DNA from: Candidatus Izemoplasma sp.
GTDB lineage: Bacteria > Bacillota_I > Bacilli_A > Izemoplasmatales > Izemoplasmataceae
Assembly (NCBI GenBank): GCA_021736285.1
Contig: JAIPGE010000007.1
Location: 1 to 19,373, forward strand
Direction of reading: 5' to 3'
Length of the DNA stretch: 19,373 nucleotides
Below are positions 7,277-13,972 of this stretch, one piece after another. The stretch's first letter is position 1. Every line of letters starts with the position of its first letter. Made by a program: the position numbers and the translations under genes. The notes under the pieces were generated by a model. That model worked only from the letters and a program-made list of their open reading frames with translations, did no database searches and was not told the origin of the DNA.

Positions 7277-8568
7277 TATAATTCCACCTCTCTTTTCTTA
7301 TTATAGTAAACTTGTAGTAGTGAAATAATAAGTAAAATAATAAAGAAGATAATCGCTTTTGCTTGTCCATATCCAAAGAGACTTTTTGCAAAGGCAGTGT
7401 TATAGATATTTACAGCCATTAAATCTAAACTTTTAACTGGCGGTAAACTGGTTAAGCCAAAGATCGATCCAAAGAATTGTGGTAGTTGAGCAACAGGACC
7501 ACCTTGCGTCATAGAAAATACGGTGTCAAATTGTTTAAATGATGTGACTAGCGTTAAAAACATTGCGACTGTAAATGCTTGCGCAACAAGCGGTAATGTA
7601 ATATGTCTTAACCGTTGTAATGCATTAGCACCATCTATTTTAGCTGCTTCAACGAGTTGTTGAGGAATATTTTGTATCGCAGCAATATAAATCATCATTA
7701 TATATCCAGCATATTGCCAAGTCACGACAATTATCAATGCAATCATTGAATTAGATGCACCGGATGTTAACATATTTTTATTAAAGAAATCACGACCAAC
7801 TAAATCTGATAACCACATAATTGCCTGAGTGTCTCCAAATGATAAAAATGCTTGTGAATAAATAAATTGAAAAATATATCCTAGTACCAACCCACCAATA
7901 AGATTTGGCATAAAGAAACCGGCACGGTAGATATTAACTCCTCTTAGTTTTTGTGTTACTAACGAAGCAAGAGAAAATGCAACAACATTAATAACAAATA
8001 TATTTAAAGTAGAATAAAGAGCTGTTCTATAGAAAGAGTAATAGAATTTTGGATCAGAAGAGATATTTTGATAATTTAGTAACCCAACATAGTTAGGATC
8101 ACCAATACCATTCCAATCTGTTAATGAATAATAAATTCCAAAGAAGAATGGAATAATGACCATAATAATAAAACTAGCCATAGCTGGTAATAAAAAGAAA
8201 AAATAGACACGATTATTTTGAGCCGTATCCCCTTCACCGAGGAAAATACGATCAATATCTTTTGTTGTTTCTGGTAATTTTTCACGTATGTTATGAATGA
8301 ATTTACGGTATACGTTTGCTATTTTTGTTGTAGCAACAATTAAAAATTTAAAATATTTACTAAAAAAATCACTGATTGGACCTGATTTGTTTTTAGACAA
8401 TTTGTGGTCTAAAAATCTAAATGGCCATGCAATACCTATTCCAATAAATTTAAATCCATTGCGGATTGTATAGATTGTTGCGACAAAAATAATAGCAAAA
8501 AATAAATAAATGTCATAACCAATTTGTTTTAGTTTTTCTACTAGTTTGCTTGATTCTACTTGCTCCAT
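7276..8568 (-). CDS. Sugar ABC transporter permease (MalF-like) with long N-terminal extension
   Basis: The partner membrane subunit of the CUT1 importer and first gene of the operon. Residues about 120-430 are a normal permease with six helices and the EAA coupling loop at 308-327 (EAAKIDGANALQR region). Before this comes an unusual extension of roughly 115 residues: one hydrophobic stretch at about 18-35, a second weaker one at about 40-52, then a basic linker. Family members without a large loop are usually around 290-310 residues, so the extension is a real difference and not a wrong start: AGAGGTG at 8576-8582 lies 7 nt before the ATG, and the promoter lies just upstream. Transcription is predicted to be controlled by a LacI-type operator near +1 and by a cre site over the -35 box. 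Confidence 0.93.
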   Translation of the reverse strand: MEQVESSKLVEKLKQIGYDIYLFFAIIFVATIYTIRNGFKFIGIGIAWPFRFLDHKLSKNKSGPISDFFSKYFKFLIVATTKIANVYRKFIHNIREKLPETTKDIDRIFLGEGDTAQNNRVYFFFLLPAMASFIIMVIIPFFFGIYYSLTDWNGIGDPNYVGLLNYQNISSDPKFYYSFYRTALYSTLNIFVINVVAFSLASLVTQKLRGVNIYRAGFFMPNLIGGLVLGYIFQFIYSQAFLSFGDTQAIMWLSDLVGRDFFNKNMLTSGASNSMIALIIVVTWQYAGYIMMIYIAAIQNIPQQLVEAAKIDGANALQRLRHITLPLVAQAFTVAMFLTLVTSFKQFDTVFSMTQGGPVAQLPQFFGSIFGLTSLPPVKSLDLMAVNIYNTAFAKSLFGYGQAKAIIFFIILLIISLLQVYYNKKREVEL

Positions 8569-8596
8569 CTGTCTACACCTCTTTATAAAATTAATG

Positions 8597-8610
8597 TGAA
8601 AACCTTTCCA
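8597..8610 (-). promoter_or_regulatory. LacI-type operator O1 (transporter operon)
   Basis: TGGAAAGGTTTTCA on the minus strand, beginning 9 nt after the -10 box, so it covers the region just past the transcript start. It is an imperfect palindrome (TGGAAAG / TGAAAAC half-sites) and is identical to the sites at 9778-9791 and 13877-13890. Its partner is most likely the LacI-family protein encoded next to it. Confidence 0.85.
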
Positions 8611-8619
8611 CCCATTTTC

Positions 8620-8648
8620 ATTCTATCAAAAGATGAAAGCGTTGTCAA
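8620..8648 (-). promoter_or_regulatory. Promoter of the transporter/phosphorylase operon
   Basis: On the minus strand: TTGACA (8643-8648, perfect -35), 17-nt spacer, TAGAAT (8620-8625), with TG one base before the -10 (extended -10). A near-consensus promoter that should be strong when unrepressed. Confidence 0.88.
8634..8647. promoter_or_regulatory. Catabolite-responsive element (cre), CcpA-type
   Basis: TGAAAGCGTTGTCA matches the CcpA consensus TGWAANCGNTNWCA at every fixed position. It overlaps the -35 box and spacer of the operon promoter, the arrangement for catabolite repression. No ccpA gene is in the window, so the protein partner is inferred. Confidence 0.7.
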
Positions 8649-8674
8649 TAATAAATTGTACATTTTGCACAAAT

Positions 8675-8688
8675 TATTAGCGTTTTCA
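8675..8688. promoter_or_regulatory. Possible second, degenerate cre
   Basis: TATTAGCGTTTTCA fits the cre consensus except at two positions in its left half. It is centred 41 bp upstream of the perfect cre, close to four helical turns, which would allow co-operative or looped binding. Weak on its own. Confidence 0.3.
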
Positions 8689-8706
8689 TTTCTCGCGTTT
8701 AATCAT

Positions 8707-8735
8707 AAAAAAACTTTTTTGTCAGACAAACAAGT
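8707..8735 (-). terminator. Weak terminator after the LacI gene
   Basis: On the minus strand: ACTT-G-TTTG, loop TCTGA, CAAA-A-AAGT, then seven T residues. The stem is only 4+4 bp around a G/A mismatch, and begins at the stop codon, so some read-through into the transporter operon is possible. Confidence 0.45.
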
Positions 8736-9715
8736 TATATTGTATCTCCTTCTGCATAATATATTGGGACAATTACGTTGGGAACGACTTCTCCATTATA
8801 GATATCAATGATTGCATTACGTAAAGCTTTAGCAATTAGACGCGGTGATTGACCAATTGACGTAATTCGTTTTCCAGAGTTTAAAAAACTTCTACCGCCA
8901 TCAAACCCTATGACTTTAACATCTTTTGGTACTTTCTTTCCAATCCGTTCAAGTTCATTGATAATTGCAAACGCAACTGCATCTGATATTGCAAATATAC
9001 CGTCCACTTCGGGATTATCTCGAATGACTTCTTCAACTACTTTTTGGCTAATAATGTAGTTACCTAGTGGATATTCATAAGTGATCACATCACCAATGCC
9101 TAACTCTTGTAACCTTTCCACAAAACCAACACGTCGTTTTGATACTTCTGTTCTTATATTGGTTTGTGGACCTTGTGCATCATCTCCAATAAACATATAC
9201 CTTTTACAACCCTGTTTATAAAGTAAATCCGCAGCCATAACACCACCTGCATAGTTATCTGAAGCGACAAATGGTATATTTTCTAAGCGTCGATCAAATG
9301 ATACAATTGGTAAGTCTGGACTAATTTTATCTTCAATGTCATTATTGGTTAATAAAATAAGGGAATCCACCCGATTGTTTTTTAACATATCAATAAACTC
9401 TAATTCACGTTCTACTTCTTCACTCGAATTACACATCATTACTTTATAATCATCATGAAACAAAATTTGTTCTAACTCATATAATAACTCACTAAAAAAT
9501 AAATGCGTGTTGTTAGGTAACACGAAAGCCACAATGTGGTTTTTCTGACGTAACATAGATCGCGCTAGTTCATTGGGATGATATCCAACCTCGCGAATTA
9601 CTTTTTCAACTTTCTCTCGTGTTTCTTGCTTAACATACCCCGAGTCATTTAATACACGTGATACGGTAGCGATACCCACCCCTGCCTTTTTTGCAACATC
9701 TTTTATTGTTGGCAT
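8735..9715 (-). CDS. LacI-family transcriptional regulator of the alpha-glucoside genes
   Basis: A 326-residue sugar-responsive repressor. The N-terminal helix-turn-helix is at 4-23 (IKDVAKKAGVGIATVSRVLN), followed by the hinge helix around NELARSM (48-54) and a periplasmic-binding-protein-like effector domain from about 60 to the end. The hinge residue that usually is Leu (ARSL) and wedges into the operator centre is Met54 here. ATG at 9713-9715 is preceded by AGGAGAGG with 6 nt spacing. The gene lies between its presumed targets: its promoter is back-to-back with that of the GH13 gene and shares the operator at 9778-9791, which covers its own -35 box, so autoregulation is expected. The inducer is unknown; an alpha-glucoside or its phosphorylated product is likely. 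Confidence 0.94.
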   Translation of the reverse strand: MPTIKDVAKKAGVGIATVSRVLNDSGYVKQETREKVEKVIREVGYHPNELARSMLRQKNHIVAFVLPNNTHLFFSELLYELEQILFHDDYKVMMCNSSEEVERELEFIDMLKNNRVDSLILLTNNDIEDKISPDLPIVSFDRRLENIPFVASDNYAGGVMAADLLYKQGCKRYMFIGDDAQGPQTNIRTEVSKRRVGFVERLQELGIGDVITYEYPLGNYIISQKVVEEVIRDNPEVDGIFAISDAVAFAIINELERIGKKVPKDVKVIGFDGGRSFLNSGKRITSIGQSPRLIAKALRNAIIDIYNGEVVPNVIVPIYYAEGDTI

Positions 9716-9743
9716 TTGGTACCTCTCCTTTTTTATTCAAATA

Positions 9744-9772
9744 TTTACTTTCTCCATTTCTTATTATATAAT
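9744..9772 (+). promoter_or_regulatory. Promoter of the GH13 glucosidase gene
   Basis: TTTACT (9744-9749), 17-nt spacer, TATAAT (9767-9772). It overlaps the LacI promoter on the opposite strand. The operator begins 5 nt after the -10 box and so covers the transcript start. Confidence 0.75.
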
Positions 9773-9792
9773 AATAATGGAAAGGTTTTCAA
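9763..9792 (-). promoter_or_regulatory. Promoter of the LacI gene
   Basis: On the minus strand: TTGAAA (9787-9792), 18-nt spacer, TATAAT (9763-9768). The -35 and the adjoining spacer coincide with the operator at 9778-9791, so the repressor should block its own promoter. Confidence 0.7.
9778..9791. promoter_or_regulatory. LacI-type operator O2 (shared by GH13 and LacI genes)
   Basis: TGGAAAGGTTTTCA, identical to the sites at 8597-8610 and 13877-13890 (those two lie on the minus strand, in front of minus-strand genes). One bound repressor would block both divergent promoters: it sits at +1 for the GH13 gene and at -35 for the LacI gene. Confidence 0.85.
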
Positions 9793-9816
9793 GTGTTTTT
9801 CAAAAAGGAGGTCATT

Positions 9817-11430
9817 ATGCAAACAAAATGGTGGCATAATAAGGTTGTATATCAAATTTATCCTAAAAGTTTTAATGACACAACAGGAGATGGCATTGGT
9901 GACATCAAGGGTATTATCGAAAAACTCGAATATCTTTGTTTTTTGGGTATCGATATTATTTGGCTTTCCCCTGTTTATGAATCACCAATGAAAGATAATG
10001 GTTATGATATTGCCAACTATCAAAAAATTGATCCTTCTTTTGGAACAATGGCAGATATGGAACAATTGATATATGAAGCCAAAAAACATGATATTTCAAT
10101 TGTTATGGATTTGGTCATAAATCATACCTCAGACCAACATCCATGGTTTATAAAAGCCAAAAAAAATAAACGGAATAAATATCGTGACTACTATATTTGG
10201 CGTGATGAAGCAACAGATATAGGCAGTGTGTTTGGTGGTAGTGCTTGGGAATTTGATGAAACAACAGATCAGTATTATTTTCATTTATTCACTAAAGAAC
10301 AACCTGATTTAAATTGGCAAAACAAAAAAATGCGTCATGATATGTACGATATGATAAATTGGTGGTTTGACAAAGGAATTCGTGGGTTTCGATTAGATGT
10401 TATTGACTTAATTGGTAAAGATATCGACAATAACATTACAGCTAATGGACCTCGTTTGCATCCTTTAATAAAAGAGATGTCAAATGCGACATTCCAGAAA
10501 CATGATGCATTCACTGTTGGTGAAACTTGGGGTGCATCAGTTGATGAGGCTGCACTATATTCAAATCCAAGTCAACAGGAATTGTCTATGATTTTTCAAT
10601 TTGAACATATTACATTAAACTGGCATCCCGAATTTAACAAGTTCAAAACCACACCACTCAATCGATTGGCATTAAAAAATATTTTATATAAATGGCAAAC
10701 AGAAATCCATCCAAACGCATGGAATAGCTTATTTTTCAACAATCATGATTTAGGCCGTGTCACCTCTAGATGGGGCAATGATGGTATATATAACGAACAA
10801 TGTGCCAAAGCCTTTGCTACTGTTTTACATATGATGAAAGGCACACCATTTGTCTATCAGGGTGAAGAAATTGCGATGACAAACGTTAAATACCAACATA
10901 TTGATGACTACAATGATATTGAAATTCATAATCGGTATCACGAATATGTTATTGAACGTCAAGTTATGGGACAAAAAGAATTCATGCAACAAGTTTACTT
11001 AAATGGCCGCGATAATGCTAGAACACCAATGCAGTGGGACAAATCTATCAATGGTGGTTTTTCAATCGGCAGCCCATGGTTACGTCCAAATAGTAATTAT
11101 TTATTCATCAATGTTGATGATAACTTAAAACAAAAAAATAGTGTCTTCTATCATTATCAAAAATTGATACAATTAAGAAAAAGTGATAACTATGGGAATA
11201 CATTAACCTATGGTTCGTTTATCCCAAAAACAACAGAGTATGATAATCTATTCTTGTTTGAAAGACATTACGAAGAAAAACGAATCATTGTTGCCGTTAA
11301 TTTAGGGGAACAGTCAGTCTCCTTTAATTGGGAGAATAGTATTGATGAAATATTAATAAATACAGGTCAGATTGATTACTTTAAAACTGTAACATTAAAT
11401 GCTTATGATGCGCTTGTCTTTGCTTATTAA
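9817..11430 (+). CDS. GH13 alpha-glucosidase, oligo-1,6-glucosidase / dextran glucosidase type
   Basis: A cytoplasmic retaining glucosidase of 537 residues that removes glucose from short alpha-glucosides. The barrel begins at WWHNKVVYQIYPKSF; a calcium loop DTTGDGIGD (21-29) follows. Catalytic residues are the nucleophile Asp194 (GFRLDVID), the acid Glu236 (VGETWG) and Asp311 (NNHDLGR), with DLVINH at 98-103. Val195 after the nucleophile is the residue linked to alpha-1,6 preference; alpha-1,4 enzymes usually have Thr. Overall wording is very close to streptococcal DexB, so isomalto-oligosaccharides are likely substrates. The start at 9817 follows AAGGAGG (9805-9811) by 5 nt; a GTG at 9793 in frame lies upstream of that site and is rejected. 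The operator overlapping its promoter ties it to the adjacent LacI protein. Trehalose-6-phosphate hydrolase is a less likely alternative. Confidence 0.93.
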   Translation: MQTKWWHNKVVYQIYPKSFNDTTGDGIGDIKGIIEKLEYLCFLGIDIIWLSPVYESPMKDNGYDIANYQKIDPSFGTMADMEQLIYEAKKHDISIVMDLVINHTSDQHPWFIKAKKNKRNKYRDYYIWRDEATDIGSVFGGSAWEFDETTDQYYFHLFTKEQPDLNWQNKKMRHDMYDMINWWFDKGIRGFRLDVIDLIGKDIDNNITANGPRLHPLIKEMSNATFQKHDAFTVGETWGASVDEAALYSNPSQQELSMIFQFEHITLNWHPEFNKFKTTPLNRLALKNILYKWQTEIHPNAWNSLFFNNHDLGRVTSRWGNDGIYNEQCAKAFATVLHMMKGTPFVYQGEEIAMTNVKYQHIDDYNDIEIHNRYHEYVIERQVMGQKEFMQQVYLNGRDNARTPMQWDKSINGGFSIGSPWLRPNSNYLFINVDDNLKQKNSVFYHYQKLIQLRKSDNYGNTLTYGSFIPKTTEYDNLFLFERHYEEKRIIVAVNLGEQSVSFNWENSIDEILINTGQIDYFKTVTLNAYDALVFAY

Positions 11431-11459
11431 AAACACTCTAAAAAAATTAGAGTGTTTTT
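11429..11459. terminator. Bidirectional terminator between GH13 and GT4 genes
   Basis: A 13-bp perfect stem (11429-11441 with 11447-11459), 5-nt loop, A-run on the left and T-run on the right. It overlaps the stop codons of both convergent genes (11428-11430 and 11447-11449). Confidence 0.93.
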
Positions 11460-12910
11460 TTTAGATAGTCTTCTAAAAGCGAATATTTTTTTAAATCAGT
11501 TTCATCTAAAGAATAAAAATAGGTTGGAATATCAACTTTCGATGATGTGTTAAGCAGTTGATCAATTGCTTTTAAATAATGTTTTGCTGTTTGTTTCCAA
11601 GTGTACTTACTAAAAACACGTATCTCTCCTTGTTTTTGATAAAATGCATATTTTTCTAGTGCTTCTAACAACCCCTTAGCAATATCCGCATCATCCTTAA
11701 CATCAACTAAGACACCATAATCTTCTCCATTTTCATATAATACTTCTTGTGGTCCACCATACTTTGTTACCACAACTGGTAGCCCCGTGCTCATTGCTTC
11801 GATTGGGGCTAATCCAAATGGTTCATACAGTGCTGTTAAAGTAAAAATTCCCTGTTTTGTTGTGAGATAACGATAGGTATCTGCTAATTCATCTTGAGAA
11901 TTAATACTAACAAAGGAAACTTCGCCTTTTAAATCATGGGTGTCGATTAATTCAAAGATTTCATCTAAAATAGTTTGTTCTTTTGGCTTAGCCATTGAAT
12001 AATCTTGAAACGCATTGTCAATCCCTCGAAGTGATATCATCAAATTCATTTTAGAGCGCAACTTATCACTTTTAGCAAATGCACGAACCAAACCAACATG
12101 ATTCTTTTTAGGATCAAGTCGACTCGCAGAGATAATCATTGCTAAATCTTGGCGATCAGAATCAATATCACGCTTGATAACTGTATCAACTTTTTCTTTT
12201 GTAGACGGATCAATATTGTGACCATTATATTTTGCAAATACAGTTGTGTTTGCCCCAGGAGGTGCAACTTCAAATTGTTTATTGTGTGAACTTTCTTTAT
12301 ACAGTGGATGGGTATATTGTTCTAGTTTTTCTTGCTCAGTCGAAACAAAAATAATGTCGCTATATTTAATCGCTGTGTTTTCAGCAAGCAAGCGTTTTGT
12401 AAAATGATATTGTTCATCTAGTTTTTTATAATTGTCGAGTGAACCATTAAGTTTATCGAGTTTTTGTGCACCAAGAGAATGTCCAGTGAATGAATATGGA
12501 ACATCTATTTTATCTTTTAACATTGCTGCTGCAAGACCCCCATCTCCATAATGACCCGTCACAAAATCAATGGTTTGTCCTTCTTTTTGATAAAAAGCAA
12601 TAATGTTATCTACCCATTCTTCGATATGTTCCCAAAGTAATTCCTTTCTTAGAAAATGTTTCGGCCCACAAGGGATTCGAACAATCCGCAAGTGATCAAG
12701 TTCCTTATAACTATCTAGTGTGTCATTAAATTCTGGCCAATCTGAATCGATAATTTGTCGTGTCACAATATCGACATGATGGCCTAACTTTGACATCTCG
12801 CTAGCAATTTCTTTAACATAGACCAATTGTCCTCCAAAATCAGGATGTTCTGTCCAATAGGAATCATTTTGATCAAAGTTTCCTTGTGGATTTAAAAATA
12901 GAATTCTCAT
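11447..12910 (-). CDS. Sucrose-phosphate synthase-like GT4 glycosyltransferase
   Basis: A retaining GT4 (GT-B fold) enzyme of 487 residues, expected to join glucose from a nucleotide sugar to fructose-6-phosphate, giving sucrose-6-phosphate, or to run this in reverse. It closely recalls the Halothermothrix orenii sucrose-phosphate synthase: LFLNPQGNFD (4-13), GGQLVYVKE (26-34), GHYGDGGLA (119-127), FTGHSLGAQK (141-150), the donor-phosphate site SRLDPKKNH (263-271) and the EX7E motif EPFGLAPIE (363-371). Gln28, Lys89 and Lys150 appear to occupy acceptor-phosphate positions of that enzyme (from memory, not aligned), favouring fructose-6-phosphate over fructose. It is the second gene of an operator-controlled operon, 13 nt after the kinase gene, with GAAGGAG at 12915-12921. 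No sucrose-phosphate phosphatase is nearby. Mannosylfructose-phosphate synthase is a possible alternative; plant-type sucrose synthase is less likely. Confidence 0.82.
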   Translation of the reverse strand: MRILFLNPQGNFDQNDSYWTEHPDFGGQLVYVKEIASEMSKLGHHVDIVTRQIIDSDWPEFNDTLDSYKELDHLRIVRIPCGPKHFLRKELLWEHIEEWVDNIIAFYQKEGQTIDFVTGHYGDGGLAAAMLKDKIDVPYSFTGHSLGAQKLDKLNGSLDNYKKLDEQYHFTKRLLAENTAIKYSDIIFVSTEQEKLEQYTHPLYKESSHNKQFEVAPPGANTTVFAKYNGHNIDPSTKEKVDTVIKRDIDSDRQDLAMIISASRLDPKKNHVGLVRAFAKSDKLRSKMNLMISLRGIDNAFQDYSMAKPKEQTILDEIFELIDTHDLKGEVSFVSINSQDELADTYRYLTTKQGIFTLTALYEPFGLAPIEAMSTGLPVVVTKYGGPQEVLYENGEDYGVLVDVKDDADIAKGLLEALEKYAFYQKQGEIRVFSKYTWKQTAKHYLKAIDQLLNTSSKVDIPTYFYSLDETDLKKYSLLEDYLKKTL

Positions 12911-12923
12911 AATTACTCCTTCA

Positions 12924-13859
12924 TTATTTTATAATGCTATATTCTTTTGCCAAATCTGTCAATTTGGGCAAGTTGGATATCGCACCAACAAATTGAAGAC
13001 TATAGGCGCTACAAGCTAACCCTAATTGTATCGATTGATATACTGTGTAGTTATTTAGTATACCGCCATACAGTCCAGACCAAAAAGCATCTCCCGCACC
13101 TGTCGCATCAACCACTTTTGTAGCATATGATGGGAGTCGTACAAGCTCACCTTGATAGGCTGCGATTAACCCATCTTTACCTAAAGTCATCACAACCAAG
13201 CCAACACCAAGGGCTTCAAATTTTTTAACATATTCATCAATACTAAGTCCTTCTTTAAAAATTCTTTTGGCATCATCTAATGAGGGTTTTAAAATATCAA
13301 CTTGCTTAATAATCTCAAGTAATTCTTCGAAACTCAAACTGCCTTCTTCTAATAAATCTTTATGAAAATTCGGATCAAATCCGACCAATACGTTATTTTT
13401 TTTAGCCGTTTGAATGGCCTTCAAAACGGTGTTTTTCGCAGGGTTTTTACTCAAAGGCCAATACGAAAAATGTAATATTTTACTATTGATTAAATGCTTA
13501 TCTAATTCTGATGTATAGTATAAGAAGTGATCAGATCCTCGCATAAAAATAGGTTCGGGTGACCCGACCGTTTGATTAAGAATTACCTTTGATGTCGGGT
13601 GTTCAACACGTCTAATAAATGATAGATTAATACCTTCTTGGGTCAAACGAGACTTTAAAAAGGTGCCATTTGTATCATTACCTAGTGAAGATACCAGCAT
13701 TGGGTGACAGCCTAGTCTTGTTAAATTAATTGTGATATTTGCCGGGCTTCCACCAAAATACTTTTTTGTTGTTGTTTGATCTTTAATGGTATCAATTAAT
13801 GTTTCTCCAATGACTAGTATATCGTATTTTTTATCATGAAATTGTATTATATTATTCAA
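12924..13859 (-). CDS. PfkB-family carbohydrate kinase (probable fructokinase)
   Basis: A ribokinase-fold sugar kinase, most likely making fructose-6-phosphate from fructose and ATP. Numbered from the TTG start, it has the first PfkB signature GGSPANITINLTRLG (36-50) and the second, VVDATGAGDAFWSG (249-262), whose Asp257 is the catalytic base; NPAKN and KPSLDDA regions lie between. Pairing with a sucrose-phosphate-synthase-like gene supports fructose as substrate, though glucose or other sugars cannot be excluded. The start is chosen as TTG at 13857-13859 (311 residues) because GAGGTG (13866-13871) lies 6 nt upstream. A longer reading from GTG at 13866-13868 (314 residues) would place the start codon inside that ribosome binding site. 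The gene heads an operon with a perfect -35 box and the shared LacI-type operator. Confidence 0.9.
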   Translation of the reverse strand: MNNIIQFHDKKYDILVIGETLIDTIKDQTTTKKYFGGSPANITINLTRLGCHPMLVSSLGNDTNGTFLKSRLTQEGINLSFIRRVEHPTSKVILNQTVGSPEPIFMRGSDHFLYYTSELDKHLINSKILHFSYWPLSKNPAKNTVLKAIQTAKKNNVLVGFDPNFHKDLLEEGSLSFEELLEIIKQVDILKPSLDDAKRIFKEGLSIDEYVKKFEALGVGLVVMTLGKDGLIAAYQGELVRLPSYATKVVDATGAGDAFWSGLYGGILNNYTVYQSIQLGLACSAYSLQFVGAISNLPKLTDLAKEYSIIK

Positions 13860-13865
13860 AGTAAT

Positions 13866-13871
13866 CACCTC
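13866..13871 (-). promoter_or_regulatory. Ribosome binding site that sets the kinase start
   Basis: GAGGTG on the minus strand, with 6 nt to TTG at 13857-13859. The competing GTG start codon is the last three bases of this same site, which makes it the less likely start. Confidence 0.65.
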
Positions 13872-13876
13872 TTTAA

Positions 13877-13890
13877 TGAAAACCTTTCCA
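13877..13890 (-). promoter_or_regulatory. LacI-type operator O3 (kinase/GT4 operon)
   Basis: TGGAAAGGTTTTCA on the minus strand, 7 nt after the -10 box, identical in all 14 bases to the sites at 8597-8610 and 9778-9791. It brings this operon, about 4 kb from the regulator gene, into the same regulon. Confidence 0.85.
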
Positions 13891-13897
13891 CAAACTT

Positions 13898-13926
13898 ATA
13901 TTATCATTAAGCATAATTTGTGTCAA
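13898..13926 (-). promoter_or_regulatory. Promoter of the kinase/GT4 operon
   Basis: On the minus strand: TTGACA (13921-13926), 17-nt spacer, TAATAT (13898-13903), with TG one base before the -10. The perfect -35 and extended -10 compensate for a poorer -10 hexamer. Confidence 0.8.
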
Positions 13927-13931
13927 GCCAT

Positions 13932-13967
13932 AAAAGAAAACGGTAGATTCCACTACCGTTTTCTTTT
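13932..13967 (-). terminator. Terminator of the calcium ATPase gene
   Basis: A 15-bp perfect stem (13932-13946 with 13953-13967) with a 6-nt loop, just after the ATPase stop codon. On the minus strand the 3' arm ends in TTTTCTTTT; it lies just upstream of the kinase promoter and insulates it. Confidence 0.93.
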
Positions 13968-13972
13968 TAAAT

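Noticed and set aside
9793..9816. GTG start giving 8 more residues on the GH13 protein
   Set aside because: It lies upstream of the AAGGAGG site at 9805-9811 and within the untranslated leader after the operator; ATG at 9817 fits the family N-terminus.
11447..12910. GT4 gene as plant/cyanobacterial-type sucrose synthase
   Set aside because: Its length (487 residues), GHYGDGGLA and TGHSLGAQK motifs and likely phosphate-binding lysines match the sucrose-phosphate synthase group better.
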